Origin: Lyophyllum atratum
Lineage: Eukaryota > Basidiomycota > Agaricomycetes > Agaricales > Lyophyllaceae
NCBI GenBank assembly: GCA_014905825.1
Contig: JACGCN010000012.1
Coordinates: 1,054,001-1,118,000, forward strand
DNA length: 64,000 nucleotides
Reading direction: 5' to 3'
In this document: positions 1 to 10,983 of the stretch, one piece after another
Layout of the letters: every line of letters begins with the position of its first letter
Position numbering within the stretch: position 1 is the first letter of the stretch
Notes under the pieces: model-generated
What the model was told of the DNA's origin: nothing
Database searches by the model: none
Seen by the model: only the letters and a program-made list of their open reading frames with translations
Program-made: the position numbers and the translations under genes

Positions 1-1623
1 TTGTCAAAAGCGCTTTCTCTCTTGCCAGTGTCTGCGCGCTTGCTCCAGACATGCCACTTCTTTATCGTCTCCTCCCTTGGACAGACTGTGAACAAATCCT
101 CGCCATTCGGCCCTAGACAACTGTGAGTTACGGGGCCGAAGTGGGCGGACGTGAGGGTGAGGAGTCGTTTCCCAGAAGGGTACTCGTGAACGGCGATGGC
201 GTTAGCGAGTGGGAGCAGTTGGGTTCGTGGTGGAGCGATTGATGTTGAGCCGCGACCAGGCGCGAGCGCGGGTTCGAATGAAGAGCCATGCGTACTTAGT
301 AGCTCCTTGCAGTGGGGTGACCATTGAAGGGACATCACTGTTGTATTAAGGGATATGGTCTCGATAGGCTTGGGCACCGCTGAGGGCGATGATGAACTCC
401 AGATGCGAATCTTGCCCTCCGGATGGAAACTTCCTGTTGCAAGAAGATCAGGCTTCCACGGACACCATGCTAAGGCCTATCCCAAAAGAAATGAGTAAAG
501 ATCGACTTCAAAGTACTAGTCTGACCTTGACTGGACCGCGGTGCCTCATTTTCGAACCCTGGGTACCCTCTTCAAGAAGCTCCTTGCCTGCTCGCATGTC
601 CCAGATATAGACCATCCCAGAGCCATCGCTGCTCGCCATCATCGACCCACCTGTGTTCCACTTGACGGCATGCACTCTGCCTTTGTGCACTGTAACTCGT
701 TTCGCCTCTTTCTTCGAGCGCACATCAAATAGCGATAATGTGCCGTCATGAGAGCCCACAGCCAGCAAATCCCCATTCCAATCCATGCCACCGATGCCCG
801 TAAAGTGAGTCTCCCTCCACATCCTGAGGAACGACCCGCCACCCGTACCCTCACCTACGTCCCACACCTGTACAATCCCCGTGCTCGTCCCCAGGGCCAA
901 GGTAGATTCCCGACCGGGCCCAGCCCACGTTATCGTGCGCAGCTCTCCGGGTGTGTCCGCGTCTAGCTTACACATGCGATAAACGGCACGGCTGAGGAGG
1001 TTCTGATAGAAGACGTCGGTACCGCATGCGACTGCGATGAGGTTCTTCTGCGACCAGGAGATGGGGCTTGCGAAGGGGTCTTTGGATATCCCGGGGCCGT
1101 CCAGCGTCAACGTGGGTTGCTTCCGTTTGCTGAGGTTCTCGGTTACTGAGGACAACCGGGGTCGGGGCGGGCTGTGAAATAAAGAGGAGACGCTGCGCCG
1201 AAGCATGTTGTACATGTTGCTGTCGTCTCGGGTATGTGGCATGTTCTCTTGGCTTTCCTCCTTGAAGCTAAAGATTCGATTGTCGGAGAGACCAAACTGG
1301 CGGCTTATGCGGTTCGTTCGCGGCGTCACGTTAAGTGGCATAACATTCTTCGGTCGTGAGGGAACGAATCTGTCCAACTACGGTTCTCAAATTAGTCCAA
1401 GGCTGATACTAGGCTGCTGAAGTCGACTCACAGATCTTGCTGTATATAGTGCGGCTCCATCTGTATAATCCGGTTGCAAATCTAGTTCAGCGCCAAGCAC
1501 TGACAGTCTTCTCTTCTTCATAGAGGAACGTCTGGAGAGTGATGCATATGACGAGACGCGTTTCCTTGAGGGTAGGGGGGTTTCTGTCGTACATGATCCG
1601 ACAGGTAGTTCATTACTGGCCAA
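1..1623 (-). CDS. Cdc20/Cdh1-like APC/C activator (WD40), 3' end beyond window
   Basis: The model has exons 1623-1432, 1377-526 and 476 to beyond base 1, all joined in frame (at least 506 residues). Exon 1 is basic and Ser-rich. Exon 2 opens with LDRFVPSRP, a good match to the C-box region (DRFIPxR) by which Cdc20/Cdh1 proteins bind the anaphase-promoting complex. WD-type repeats follow (for example VQVWDVGEG, LSLFDVRSK, VYIWDMRAG), then ALAWCPWKPDLLATG. The family activates APC/C and recruits substrates in mitosis or meiosis. The C-terminus, where an Ile-Arg tail is expected, lies outside the window. Its neighbour at 2325 is a divergent paralogue with the same two intron positions. The sequence is quite diverged from textbook Cdc20, so a meiotic or otherwise specialised activator is possible. 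Confidence 0.85.
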
Positions 1624-2324
1624 GAATCAATACTATACGACGAAATAATCAAGATCTACGCACGCAGGCATTACTGTAGACCTTCCAGAGGTACTGGGCA
1701 GTGAGATGGATGAAGATGGTTTGGGGAGTGGAGTAGGTGGTGGCGTTGGTGGCAAGTGAATTTCAGAATCACTTTGTTAAACAGCTTGATCGTCCACGTG
1801 ACCGTTCGTCGATCAAATCTAATCAGATTTGAGATTACAAGTCCACCTAATAAGATAACTCTGTTCATGCAACGCTCTTGAAGCTTCCATAGACTCTATA
1901 TTGACCAAGTTTCACACCAGAATCGTCATGGATCTAGGGATTGGGGGTTATATAAGCGGTAGCAGAGTTATTGGTATTGATATTCTGCCTACATCAGACG
2001 CGTGCCAAGTGGTCAAAAACGTCCAACTTTCGATCATACCGAGGCGCTTGACAAAGGAGGGCTCCTTATAACGAAGGCCGATGGTATTCTAAGTATGTAA
2101 TTTCAGCAAACAATAGGCATGAAGACGTCCCATTCATAATTAGATAACGTTGCTTGGCATCGCCATGCAGGCAAACAACACGTCAATAGACACAAATCCG
2201 ATCACCTTCACTGGCGCTGGTCTCAGCTCTTGTTCCTTCACTGCCACCATTTCCGTTCGTTCTCATCCCAGTATCTCTTCAATCCCTGGAGGATCTCGCA
2301 GAGAGCTTGGCATAACCACACACC
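1624..2324. promoter_or_regulatory. Shared intergenic region of divergent Cdc20-like genes
   Basis: These 700 bases separate the start codons of two divergently transcribed paralogues, so they must contain both promoters. I see no ORF with coding character and no clear TATA box whose use I can support. Confidence 0.5.
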
Positions 2325-3999
2325 ATGAATTCATTGACCGCACCAAGGACTGCACCCATTGATGTGCCGCGCAAACGCCTGCTGTCGATGGGGGAGGACT
2401 CTGTGGGCCCTTCGTTGAGAAAAAGACCTCGCGTATCCTCTATATCTCGCGTATCAACCATGTCTGCAGAGTTTCTGACTCACTCGAGGGGAGGGTCACC
2501 ATCAGTTAACCCTAGCGTAATTAAATATTTTTCTCACCTGAACCCCCAACACCGCTGACCCTTGTTACCTTACAGCAACTAGATCGCTTACCCAGGACTC
2601 GTCCGCTTCATACGGATGACTTCGATTTTCCGAGCGTCGCACACCATGCGCGACCACTGAGCGGCAGCTCATCGTTCACGTCCGCATCAAGGGCGTGCAG
2701 TCCCGGCGATATTGGCGACCCACCCGGGAGCTCCGCGTTCATCGACCGCTCTGGAATGGCGCTGATGCGGAGTATTTCCTCCGCATCCATTAGCTCGACC
2801 GCGACCACCGGCCCATCATACCCCGAGTCCTCCGCTAAGCACCACCTCCGCAACACGAAGGTTACGTTTGATTTCTCCCCACCGCCCGGTGAAAACCTCC
2901 TCGAAGTCCCTCCTCCGCTCTTAAGCTGCTCGCGGAAGGGCGTTCTCTTCTTCAGCCGCGGGAACAGGATTCACTATAAGAACATGACGACATCAGAGGA
3001 GATTGGGCAGTTATGCAAGTTGCAGGACAGTCATGGGGATCTGCGGATCATAGAGTGCGGGGGCGCGGACCAGCCGGAGATTGTCGCGCTAGGAACAAGC
3101 AAGGGACTTATCCAGATATGGGACGTGAACGCGAAGAAGAAGACATCCAGCTGGACGACAAAGAGCGTCACCGCTATGCGATGGAACGGGCCTGTCCTCA
3201 CTGTCGGCGGTATGAAAGGTACTATACGTCACTACGACACGAGGATCGCCCCAACGAGCAAGATGAAGGAGCAAGTGCGCAAGGTCACGCGACACCAGTC
3301 GCGCATCACTAGCCTTGAGTGGAATGTCGATGGCAAGATCCTCGCTAGTGGAGACCAGGGCGGGACAGTATATTGTTGGGACTCTCGCGAAAAGGTGCCC
3401 CTGGATGTCGGGGAATTCATCCAACGTCGCAAGAAAATGCAACACGCCAGTGCGATCTCGGTAGGTCAAGAGCTCGTTGTCTCCCAAGCAATTATTGATG
3501 TCTCTGTTAGGCGTTGGCATTTTGCCCTTGGCAGCCAAAGCTGCTAGCGTCCGGGGACAACCAAGGAACGATCCAGCTTTGGAATATCAATGCGCTATTA
3601 TCCCACTCTAACGCCGCCACCCCCGGAAAGCTGGAGCTTGGCGCGCCCATCACGAGCCTTTACTTCTCTCCCCAGTGCAAAGAGCTCCTGAGCACGCATG
3701 GCTCTAAACCCAAGCCAGCAACGGAAACCGCGACCAATGCTCATGTCAGTGCCACTTCGCAGCTGTGGCCGAAGGCGACCATGGATAATTCTATCGCGGT
3801 GCATTCATATCCTTCGCTGCGCCATGTCACGACCTTCCTGCTGAACAACAAGCCGATCGGTAGCAGCGTCCTCAATGCCGGAGGAACGAAGATAGTCCTG
3901 GCGGTCCCGGAGGATGGCAAAATCAACGTGTGTGATGTTTGGGCGAAGAGGAAAGAGCTGAAGAAACAGCCGAGCTTCTTCAACTCCACCATCCGATAG
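2325..3999 (+). CDS. Cdc20/Cdh1-like APC/C activator (WD40) with Ile-Arg tail
   Basis: Exons 2325-2516, 2576-3460 and 3511-3999 join in frame to give 521 residues. WD repeats are visible (LIQIWDVNAKKK, VYCWDSREKV, IQLWNINAL). The protein ends STIR, which matches the C-terminal Ile-Arg tail that docks Cdc20/Cdh1 on TPR subunits of the APC/C. The C-box position after intron 1 reads QLDRLPRTR, a degenerate form of DR(F/Y)IPxR. Exon 1 encodes exactly 64 residues, as in the left-hand paralogue, and intron 2 falls before ALAFCPWQP in both genes, so the pair arose by inverted duplication of an intron-bearing ancestor. Role in APC/C activation is inferred; the weak C-box could mean altered or lost activation. 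Confidence 0.85.
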
Positions 4000-5156
4000 G
4001 GCTACTTGTATATTTGCCTCATGGGATGCGTCTGCATGACCCGGGGTTGTTCGCGACATTCTAGATCAATCCTTCTTTTGTTCAGAGGGCACGTTTTCAT
4101 TCTTATCATGATCGGCGTTTATCCCATTCATACATTACCTACACACGTACATCACTTTTATTGGTATCTCGTTCTTGGTTAGCTTGCTTTTGTTGAGACT
4201 CCTGTTGTAAAATCCAATCGAATCAAACAGATACGGTGACTTCGCTAGTGCTGGTGATACCATGCTACTATATGTGTTAGCGCACGCTTTTCTTGTCAGT
4301 GGCTCTACAAACAGTCGGCCTCCAACGTCGTTCCGTAATCTTCATTTAAACATATGTCTAGGTAGTAGGGTAAAGGGGGTCTCCAGTTTCCGAAGGGCGG
4401 TGAAAGTATATAGCGGAATGGGGCGACTGAGGAGTGGCAGGTCGAATAACCACCTGTGCCGTCAGCGTTTCCAGGTGGATCCAACTGCCTGCGCAGGCAC
4501 GTCCTTTAAGAAGAGGATCACACAACTAGCTTTAACGAAACTGAGCGAACTTCCAAAATATCTTCGACGATGATGCATGATAGCCCATGGACAAAGACGT
4601 TGGAACTTGGTCCGGAGAGTGCCGAGTGCGTCATCTTCTTCGCCAACTCTTTCCAACTCGTACTCATAGAACCTGTGGAATTTGGATTTTTTCTCCGCAT
4701 GAAGCCTTTGTTTCGAGAAATTGACGCCTCATGAGAGTCGCTTGAACTTGCGTCGTAGGTGATTTTGATGCCTAAGCTGACTTAAGAGTTGCAATAGGTA
4801 CGGGCAGATACCTTGGAGCAGTCGAACGGGGCTTTCAATTTGGTCCAGTAATCTGCTGGCGAATCGTTCGCTCTTCGTCAAGTAGAATAAATCATAATTG
4901 GTTACAATCGGTGTAGGTGAGTACAAATGGTGGTAGAAGAAATCGAATATGATAAATTAATCTCCGTAGTAAAGCCCACTGCCCTCCTGCTGCCCTCTCC
5001 AAACAAGCGGCTGATGGTAGATGAGTCATGTATGGGTGATGTCGATGAAAGAACGAAACTAGATCATGCGATGTCAGTTGTGGCCACTGGTCGTACAGGT
5101 CGAATTTGCGACTTACGGCGATGATGTCAAGGAAAGTGTTTGTTGCACGATAACTC
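4000..5156. other. Intergenic, no gene seen
   Basis: Only short overlapping ORFs without motifs. This is the 3' flank of the Cdc20-like gene and of the CaaX peptide gene, which converge here. Confidence 0.5.
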
Positions 5157-5327
5157 TTAGGCAACAACACAGTACGTCGTGTTTCCCGTTCCACCGTCCT
5201 CTTCGTTGGAGGGAAGGTCTTCTTTAGCGAAGACAACACAATACGTGGTGTTGCCAGTGCCACCGTCCTCCTCATTGGTAGGGGGGATGTTGTCGATGTA
5301 GGCGGCGACGTCGGTGAAGGAGTCCAT
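5157..5327 (-). CDS. Small CaaX peptide, pheromone-precursor-like, with internal repeat (copy 1)
   Basis: An uninterrupted 56-residue ORF that starts MDSFTDVAAY and ends TTYCVVA. The terminal Cys-Val-Val-Ala is a CaaX farnesylation motif, and MDSFT starts with CVxA ends are usual for basidiomycete lipopeptide mating pheromone precursors. The unit EEDGGTGNTTYCVV occurs twice, once internally followed by FAKED and once at the C-terminus. By family rule, processing would trim the chain N-terminally, farnesylate Cys and remove VVA, releasing a short peptide for a Ste3-type receptor. A TATA box lies about 85 bp upstream. No receptor gene is in the window, so this may be one arm of a MAT-B-like locus or an unlinked pheromone-like gene. 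It could also be another small prenylated peptide. Confidence 0.7.
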   Translation of the reverse strand: MDSFTDVAAYIDNIPPTNEEDGGTGNTTYCVVFAKEDLPSNEEDGGTGNTTYCVVA

Positions 5328-7100
5328 TGTAGGTGAGGACGAGGCTAGACGAGTATTGGATGGTGGTATTGGTTGGATAGCCTGCCAAACTGTTGCTCTT
5401 CGTTGGCCTCTTATACGTGCGGCGCCGTCTATGGGACCAGGTGTGGTCCAATTGTCTTTGCAGCACCATGCCGTTTTTGACTCGTGTAGGGCCCGCGACT
5501 GGAGGTGAAAGGTAACTCAACAAGAAAGCACATCTGGACCACTCGACAAATCGCCGATATTCCCCCAAAAATGGGTTAGGACAAGGCCTGGATAGGACGG
5601 ATAGAACTCATTTCATGTTCCAGGCACCTTCAAATTTGCACATTCATGTGCTGGTCTCCTGCATGGTCTGAGATTCGCCCCACTTCTGGCCTCTTCTGAT
5701 GCTACGGAAGGACGGTGCGGGTTTAACGAAATTGCATTGCCACCGCTCGGCGTGGACTTCAGATATCTTCGTGTCCTCACGGGCGCTGAGCAGCGTCAGT
5801 CCTGCAAATTTTCGGTGGTAGGAATATGTCATCAAGGTCCCCAAGAAAGCAGGGTCTACGGACTCCGAAGTCCCTCTCCTAGGCAAAATCTTGAGTCACT
5901 CGTTATCTCATCCCACCATATGATCGATCAAGTCTCCGTCTACCTCAGGTACCTGACATCACACGACAGCCATGACGTAGACAAGAAAGGCAAATTCCAA
6001 AATCAACGGCCAATAAAACACTGATCGTTCTTTTTGTTCTCGACAACTCAAATTTGAATGCTTATTGTCTTCGCCAAATGACAGGAACAAGGTGTACTCC
6101 CTTATTGTTCCACGCCCACGCACGGTTTAATTCAAATATCTCGCGACGCCTTGTCTTCATCGGCCGAGTTGATCTAGGGTTCCCTGCAAAGTTTCGACTG
6201 CCACGCCTTCCTGGGCGCCTAATGCTGCGACCCTCAACGGTTAAGCCTGCCTTTGGTGGCGCAATGGCGTCGTACTAACTCGATGCTCTCTCTGGTTTAT
6301 ATTATAACGGGCGATGAGGCACACATCTTCAGACGGCTTCAGACTAATTTATCGACACTTTGCAAGGTGTTTGATACTCCTCTTCGTACATCGTCGCCGT
6401 CATGGAATTCTCTGCCTACATTGCTGCTTACTGATTATTCCTCCTTCGTCCTAAATCCTCCAGATGGCTCCATCTCTCATGGCGAAGCCCTCTTCCACCG
6501 TGCCTATATTCAGACGCACGAAACTGCAACAAACTCATAGGGTATTCCTCGTATTTCTATGACATCTATTCGCGTCGACATTACCTGTTTATTTGCGTCA
6601 TCTAATTGGGGTTTCTATTTTGTCTATGCTGCAAGTCTCCATCGGTTGTAAGTATGAGAATATGACATGTTCACTGTAAGACCGTGGCGTGCGTAAGGTC
6701 GGCGGCAGAAGGTTAAACAGGTTTACTGAGGTATTTAAACACACGTGAAGCTCCGAAGAAGAAATCAGCACCAACATAACGTGTAAGCGCGTTCGTAGAA
6801 AACTAAACGCCATGCATTGAACCCAGATCCCAACCCAGACAGTTATTGTACGGAAACCACCTCAGAAAGCCCTGGTATAGCGTGTACCGACTCCGCTTCC
6901 CCAACCCCCCCGTCCTCCTCCAATAAACTCCTCCTCCTCCACCTCCTCTGTCAACCCCGTGTCACAGACCAACAAATGAATATAATATATGGTTTGATGT
7001 TCTGAAGTGAGCTCGTCAGGTGCGATCATAAACCGGTATGGGCAAAGGCGACATACAAATAGCGATAAATCAGCACGCGATAGCCAAGGCGCGAACGCAC
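5328..7100. other. Intergenic between the two CaaX peptide genes
   Basis: About 1.8 kb without a supportable gene apart from the TATA element. Short ORFs here have no recognisable motif, signal peptide or CaaX end. Confidence 0.5.
5411..5416 (-). promoter_or_regulatory. TATA box of CaaX peptide gene 1
   Basis: Reads GTATAA on the minus strand, about 85 bp upstream of the start codon. The second CaaX gene also has a TATA box close to its start. Confidence 0.5.
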
Positions 7101-7268
7101 TCAGGCAACGACGCAGTATACGGTGTTGCCAGTTCCACCATCTTCCTGCTCGGCGGGGACGTTGTCTTTGGCGAAGACGACGCAGTAGACGGTGTTGCCG
7201 GTGCCTCCATCCTCCTGGTTGGTGGGCTGAGAGTCGCCGGGGATGGTGATAGCGGTGAAGGAATCCAT
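7101..7268 (-). CDS. Small CaaX peptide, pheromone-precursor-like, with internal repeat (copy 2)
   Basis: An uninterrupted 55-residue ORF starting MDSFTAITIP and ending TVYCVVA, hence CaaX = CVVA. The unit QEDGGTGNTVYCVV is present twice, the first copy followed by FAKDNVPAE. It is clearly paralogous to the gene at 5157 (same orientation, about 1.9 kb apart), with Thr to Val changes in both repeat units of the same gene. The first-unit Cys is internal and could not be farnesylated unless the chain is cut after CVV. The Glu-Glu or Gln-Glu before each DGGTGNT could be a processing mark, as acidic residues often precede the mature pheromone. Absence of a Ste3 receptor nearby leaves the pheromone assignment unproven. 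Confidence 0.7.
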   Translation of the reverse strand: MDSFTAITIPGDSQPTNQEDGGTGNTVYCVVFAKDNVPAEQEDGGTGNTVYCVVA

Positions 7269-8099
7269 TGAGTGCAGTGAACTGTGTTCGGTAGGCGAGC
7301 CTGAGGACTTGAGGAGACGTTAGCGGAGCTTTTATAGAGAGTCAGGCTAGTGCGATAGCATGGCGGCGCGAGTCTGCGACAAAGATGTATTGTGTGCGGC
7401 CTTGTCTTAGTTTTTCCAAGGGGTGGAAGGCCAAAGATTACCTGGAAAAGGGACACCCGAAGCATGGAGCGCGATCGAGAGCTCACATGGGGCCAGTGCA
7501 TCTGACCAAAATTCGATATCGATATATCGGAGGTCCAGGGATACAAGATCACCTGTAAAAAAAAAGCATGTAGACAATAGACGATCAGGGGCAGATTTTG
7601 AGTAGAGACCTGGTCAGGGCATCGAAAATTGTCGGAACAAGAGTGGTTGGCGGCCGCCGATCGTCTACGCACATCTCAGCTTGATAAGCCTAAGGAAACG
7701 GGACACATGCCAGCTTTATCAATCTGGAACTGCTTTTGGCGCATGTGCATGAAGCTTGAGCTTGAAGCTTGAGCTTAAGCTTGAAGAGCGAGAGATTGAC
7801 CAACACGGAAGATAAGAACGGAGGAACTTCGATCAGCGGCCGAACCAAATTCCGGCCCCGAATCTGCGAGGGCCGTTGAATGGGCCAGCAAACTGTCTTC
7901 CACCACCAGTGACGATTGGGTTGGATCACTCCACAGGCGTCTGCAGGATTCTTATAACACGTTGATATTTAATGAGGATTTCAACTTGTGTTCCAAAACC
8001 GATGCTGACAATGTTCAAGCTGTCGAATTCCTGGTCTGCCCAAGACATTCATAATTTGCAGAATGACACAACCTCAGGGCTCCTAGTTTTTGCTTCCTA
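7269..8099. other. Intergenic, no further gene seen
   Basis: Beyond the TATA box of the CaaX gene, the stretch holds a short tandem of AAGCTTGAGCTTG-like units near 7751-7785 but no supportable coding region. Confidence 0.4.
7331..7338 (-). promoter_or_regulatory. TATA box of CaaX peptide gene 2
   Basis: Reads CTCTATAAA on the minus strand, about 62 bp upstream of the start codon, at a usual distance for a fungal TATA box. Confidence 0.6.
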
Positions 8100-8457
8100 C
8101 ATGTCGTATTTACCCGTGCCACTATCAGATACCCATTGATATTAGGCGCGAGTTGGATGATATGATCCATCGAGCCACCGAAGCCCCCTTCGACGCGAAG
8201 TTTCTTGATGAAGGTCCCGAGGAGGTTGTTCGCGCGAAGCGCACGTTCGAGAGCTTTGGCTTGTGCTTTAGGTGGTAGAGAAGAGGAGAGGATACGCGTA
8301 GCCAACTCTTGCACACTACGAGGAGAGCGGACGTGGATTCATTGTATCCGGAGAAGGGGGAGACATGCGCTGTGCTGCGAAATGTATCGTCTGACACATT
8401 GAGGACGGGTGATAGGATTTCCTTGATTATTTCGTCTGGAAGGTTGCATCCTGCCAT
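8100..8457 (-). pseudogene. Truncated F-box gene relic
   Basis: Read on the minus strand from an ATG at 8457, the frame gives LPDEIIKEILSPVLNVSDD and LLVVCKSWLRVSSPLLYH, closely matching the N-terminus of the F-box gene at 52233-54704 (LPDEILKEILSPILQVSDG, LVVCKSWLRVTTPLLYN). Homology then jumps frame at about 8270 into PKAQAKALERALRANNLLG and KKLRVEGGFGGSMDHI, where the intact gene has about six more residues and no frame change. The homology ends near 8100. A small deletion plus frameshift and loss of about 500 residues indicate a dead 5' fragment. Confidence 0.75.
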
Positions 8458-8592
8458 GGTGGTATGTAGAGTGAAGAACGCGTTGACGCGACTCGGATCA
8501 GCGATCGACGGAGTTCCCACGTACCTTTATTTATACCTCCATCTGTCCAACCTTTGCGGCGCCAATGATTCGAAGCATTGACGCCATCCTCG

Positions 8593-10698
8593 ATGTTGTC
8601 AGCGACTGACTCCGCAGCCTACAACAAGAAGCTACGCGGGTGGCTAAGCTACGCTTTCGCGAGGTACCTCCCCACTTCCCCAGCTCCTCGTGAACCCAGT
8701 TGACGGCTACAACTTATAACAGTGAAGTCTTCGTCATCGTTTCATTGACGCTCTTTCTCCCAATATGCCTGGAGCAATTCGCAAGGGACAATGGATACCT
8801 GCTACCTGACCGGACGGAACCTTGCTCATCCGTGGCGAAGTCGATTCAACGGGGGGAGGAGTCCTTGAATATACCGCCGGCCGCGCGGTGCGTGGTCAAG
8901 ATCGGTTGGGCGTGGGTAGACAGTGCGAGCTTCAGGTGAGTAAGTGTGATCCAAGCACCTTGCATATAGCTTCCTGACGAGATTTAGTTTATACGTCTAC
9001 TCCATATCCGTCGCTCTACAGGCTCTGACCGTCATCTCCATGGGCGGGATTGCCGACCATCGTACGTCCCACCTCCTCCTCCTCACCCGAGGAATGACCA
9101 GTCGTCTCATCACTCCCAGCACCCCATCGCAAGCGCCTCTTATTCTTCTTCGCCCTCCTCGGCGCATCAGCCGCTACAACCTTCCTCATCCTCCCCTCAA
9201 CATCCCCCCTCTGGTTCCTCGCCGCACCTCTAGCCGTCCTCGCGAACGTCGGGTTCGGCGCCTCCGTCGTAGCAATGAACGCCTACCTCCCCGCTTTCGC
9301 TAAAGAATCCCCAGAGGTCCGAGCCATCCAGGACGAAATCCAGAACAAAGCCGACACGCCGTCCACCCCACCCACTCCAACCAATCAAGAAGCATACGAC
9401 CGGGTACTGAGCCTGGACCCCAGCTCGCCTTTGATCCACCGCTCCCCCTCGGAAGAACTCAAAGCCAAATACGACTCCGAGCTCTCCAGAGTCATGTCGC
9501 GCATCTCCTCCCTCGGCATCGCCCTCGGCTACGGCGCTGGGATCCTTCTCCTCGTCATCGCGCTGATACCCGTGACGATGCTGCACGGCTCGACGTTCGC
9601 GTTGCGCCTGGCGATAGGGCTGAGTGGGATTTGGTGGGCTGCGTTTTCGGTGCCCGCTGCGCTGTGGTTGCCTGATTCTGAGAGTCCTCGGATGAATGGG
9701 GCGTCTGCGTGGGATGGTGCGGGAGCGGAGACTTGGGAAGGAGGGTCGGGCTTTGGGGAGTGGAGCACCAAGAGGGAGATAGTGCTGGCGTGGAAGAGGC
9801 TTGGGAGCATGTTGCGGTGGGGAGAGATGAAGAAATTGAGCAATACGTTCAAATACCTCGGTGCTTGGTTTCTTCTCTCAGATGGTACGTGCCCCGCCTA
9901 CCTCTCTCTTGTATCCACTAACGCGCCCCGCTGCTCAGGATTCACCACAATCACATCCACCGCCATCCTATTCGGCAAGACCACCCTCAACATGCAGCCC
10001 CCCGCCCTCATCCTCGTCGGGATCCTAACCCCCACCTCCGGAATCCTCGGGTCTCTCGCCTGGCCTTTTCTCCAACGCAGATACGGATGGACGAACCTCA
10101 AGGTTATCGTGATCCTCGTGATGATGGCCTCGGCGATCCCGGCGTATGGGTGTTTAGGTTTTTTGGGGGTGTTCCAGGGTGATGAGGGGAGGTTTGGGGG
10201 GCTGACGAGGCAGGGGGAGATGTTTGGGCTTGCTGTGTATTTTGGTGAGAGGGGATTGGTTGTTGTTGAGGGAGCAGGGGGCTGATTTTTGTGTGGGGTA
10301 GGATCTGTGTATGGTGCGTTTCAGGGATATGCACGAGCTTTTTACGCGGAGCTCCTGCCACCTGGGGAAGAGGCTCGATGGTGAGACGGTCCTTTCCCCT
10401 TCCTGGTCAAGCAAATTCTTATGGGTCTCTGCGTTAGGTACGGTCTATTTTCTATCACGGATAAGGTATGCTTCTCTCCTCCCTCTTGAGTATGGGCGTA
10501 GGAGGTCTGATGGCGGTGTAGTCTAGCTCGTTCATTGGACCACTGATCGTGGGGGTGATTGCGGATACGACGGGGAACATTCGATATGCATTCTTTTTTC
10601 TTGTTGGGATGATTTGGATGGCTATACCGGTACTTGTGAGTGTGGATGTGGAGAGGGGAAGGAAGGATGCGAGAGGTTATCGGTATACCGTGACTTGA
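8593..10698 (+). CDS. ATG22: Atg22-like vacuolar amino-acid permease
   Basis: Eight exons (8593-8663, 8723-8935, 8988-9061, 9120-9884, 9939-10244, 10302-10380, 10438-10465, 10522-10698) join in frame to 570 residues. The start MLSATDSAAYNKKLRGWLSY leads into SEVFVIVSLTLFLPICLEQF and DNGYLLPD, characteristic of Atg22. Many hydrophobic segments follow, then FQGYARAFYAELLPPGEEAR, FSITDKSSSFIGPLIVGVI and the family-typical ending VDVERGRKDA. Atg22 proteins are MFS-type permeases of the vacuole that export amino acids released by autophagy. A loop of about 60 residues (around 9320-9480) is rich in Pro, Ser and acidic residues. The neighbours are unrelated. Confidence 0.9.
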
Positions 10699-10983
10699 TT
10701 GTTTTGATACCTGTTGTTCTGTACTCGTTTGTTTTTCTGTATATACCTGTTCTTCTGTATTCGTTTTTTGTCGGGATTGGGAAGGCTTTGTACCTGGAAT
10801 TCGATGATGGACTTGACTTTGGTAGATGTACGTCTTGGGAAGGAGATCTTGAAAGGCGACGTCCAGCTTAGGTTTGATGAAAATATCGTGATATTGGAAG
10901 GGCTACAAGGACGTATCGTCAACAGTACACTCTGAAGGATACAAAACACCTGGAAGGCAAGTCCCAAGCAATGCTGCTCATTA

